Part shown: positions 5,259-6,474 of the stretch, in pieces | Layout: every line of letters starts with the position of its first letter | How positions within the stretch are numbered: the stretch's first letter is position 1 | NCBI GenBank assembly: GCA_030271555.1 | Contig: JARXKQ010000070.1 | Span: 1 to 6,474, forward strand | DNA from: Chloroflexota bacterium | GTDB lineage: Bacteria > Chloroflexota > Limnocylindria > Limnocylindrales > CSP1-4 | DNA length: 6,474 nt | Direction: 5' to 3' | The notes under the pieces: generated by a model | What the model was told of the DNA's origin: nothing | The model's database searches: none | The model's input: only the letters and a program-made list of their open reading frames with translations | Program-made: the position numbers and the translations under genes

Positions 5259-6474
5259 CTAGGCGGTGGTCACCGCCTTGCTGGCACTCTCGCGAGCGCT
5301 CGCCCGGGCGGGTGCAGCATCACCAGCAGCCGCGACGGCTTCATCGAGTAAGCGCAGAAAGGGTTGCGCGCCAAGGCCTTCGAAGAGCGCCCGCGCGTCT
5401 GGCACCCAGGCGCGAACCTCCGGCTCGCCCGGGAAGAGAAGCAGCGCGTCGACAACCAGCGTGGCCGCGTCGTAGTTCAGCCCGATCTGGCGGAAGAGCT
5501 CGTGCGCCTCGTGCAGGCCACGCAACGACTCTTGCGGTCGCCCTTCGAGCGCGGCGACGACCGCGCTCGCCCAGACCCGCGCGGCTACCGCGACGGGCGT
5601 GCCACTGGGATAGGCATCCAGGCGCTGCTTGATGAGCTGCGCGTTCGCCAGGTGGCCGGTAATAACCGCGGCGTGCAGGGCGGGCTGCAGCACGAACGGC
5701 TCCGAATCGGGCCATTGGGCAATGGCATCGAGTGCCGCCTGGTGACTGTCGGCGAAGCGGCCTTGAAAGAGCGCTACGTCGGCGCGCACGTAGTCAATGC
5801 CACCGATGATCTGGCCATCGTTGATGCCCTCGGCAGCCGCCTTGCCCTCGGCGACCAGGCGATCCAGATCGACGCCTCTGCGTGCGAGCAGGAGGCCGCG
5901 TGTCAGCGTCGCCCGGGCACGATCGTACCCGTTGGGTGAGCTCGTGAGCGTCTCATCGACCAGCTGGAGCGCGCGGTCCCAATCCTTGCCGATTGAACCC
6001 GAGTACATCGCGCAAGTGCCCGCCAACCAGTTGAACATGCCGCGCTGGCCGAGGCGGCGTGCGAGCTCGATACCCTCGTAGACGGTCTCCAGCGCGCGCA
6101 TGGGTTCGTTCTCGAGCTGGGCGACGCTGAGGTTATTGCGGCCGCGTAACTGGAGATCGACGAAGCCGTTGCGGTCGGCCAGGTCAACCGCCGAGATATG
6201 CAGCGCGAGCGCCTCGCGCAACCGACCCAACCGGTGCATTGACGAGGCCTTGTTGATGAACGCTTCAGTGACGATGCGCTCAAGGTTCTGGCGATCGGCG
6301 AGCTTTAGGGCGCGGTCCGCAGTATCGACCGCGCGTTCGTTCTGGTCCGTGCGAATGTAGGCCCGGGAAAGGTTGGCGAGCACTTCGGCCGACTCGGGCG
6401 TGTCGGACTCTTCACTGATACCGGCCAGCTCCTGCTCCATGAAGCCGACCGCTTCGGTCAGATGGCCGTTGTCG
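5259..6474 (-). CDS. TPR-repeat protein, C-terminal part (partial; probable regulator)
   Basis: The minus-strand frame is open from the window edge to TAG at 5261-5259, showing 404 residues of a longer protein. ATG at 6440 (MEQELAGISEESD) is internal to the open frame and probably not the start. The sequence is a chain of tetratricopeptide-like helical pairs about 38-42 residues long, for example AEVLANLSRAYIRTDQNERA, INKASSMHRLGRLREALALH, NNLSVAQLENEPMRALETVY and SAVVAALEGRPQESLRGLHE, ending in an Ala-rich, probably disordered tail (APARASARESASKAVTTA). TPR arrays of this kind commonly form the C-terminal half of large cytoplasmic signalling proteins with an N-terminal adenylate/guanylate cyclase or LuxR/SARP-type domain and an AAA/STAND ATPase. 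That architecture is inferred, because the N-terminal part lies outside the window. It converges on the oxidoreductase gene with only six bases between the stops. Confidence 0.8.
   Translation of the reverse strand, partial: DNGHLTEAVGFMEQELAGISEESDTPESAEVLANLSRAYIRTDQNERAVDTADRALKLADRQNLERIVTEAFINKASSMHRLGRLREALALHISAVDLADRNGFVDLQLRGRNNLSVAQLENEPMRALETVYEGIELARRLGQRGMFNWLAGTCAMYSGSIGKDWDRALQLVDETLTSSPNGYDRARATLTRGLLLARRGVDLDRLVAEGKAAAEGINDGQIIGGIDYVRADVALFQGRFADSHQAALDAIAQWPDSEPFVLQPALHAAVITGHLANAQLIKQRLDAYPSGTPVAVAARVWASAVVAALEGRPQESLRGLHEAHELFRQIGLNYDAATLVVDALLLFPGEPEVRAWVPDARALFEGLGAQPFLRLLDEAVAAAGDAAPARASARESASKAVTTA

Noticed and set aside
1..6474. CRISPR arrays, integrase, rRNA, complete insertion sequence
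   Set aside because: No regular spacer-repeat pattern, recombinase motifs, rRNA segments or transposase frames were seen.

Overview
The window comes from a bacterium of moderately high GC. Its content (a TAP-like alpha/beta-hydrolase lipoprotein, an LLM-class F420-type oxidoreductase, a large TPR regulator, a possible leaderless promoter) suggests Chloroflexota or Actinomycetota. This placement is an inference from gene content and base composition only; no marker gene is present.

Layout. (1) Positions 2-1791, plus strand: the 3' end of an unrecognised, probably exported protein overlaps by a GTGA junction with a complete lipoprotein hydrolase of the tripeptidyl-aminopeptidase-like (S33) group. 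A hairpin that is well paired only in the plus-strand RNA follows its stop. (2) Positions 3913-2032, minus strand: an accessory two-gene unit. First is a 318-residue protein with a C-terminal CxxC/HxxC zinc-ribbon-like motif. Next is an abortive-infection-like protein of about 290 codons, cut into two same-frame pieces by a single in-frame TGA at 2458-2460. (3) Positions 3914-4312: a gene-free stretch with degenerate repeats like the ends of IS21-family elements, ending directly at the 3' end of a minus-strand tRNA-Pro(TGG). (4) Positions 4362-6474: apparently core genome, with an LLM-class oxidoreductase (plus) and the C-terminal 404 residues of a TPR-rich protein (minus) converging with a 6-nt gap.

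The likely story is that the tRNA-Pro gene marks the edge of a variable region. Everything on its 3' side that can be read up to about position 2032 looks like mobile, defence-type cargo: transposon-end remnants, a zinc-ribbon gene and a decaying Abi-like gene. The genes on its 5' side look like stable housekeeping or regulatory genes. The most notable observation is the in-frame TGA. The sequence on both sides reads as one continuous conserved protein, so this is either a recent nonsense mutation, a sequencing error or, much less likely, recoding. TGA is used as an ordinary stop by three other genes in the window.
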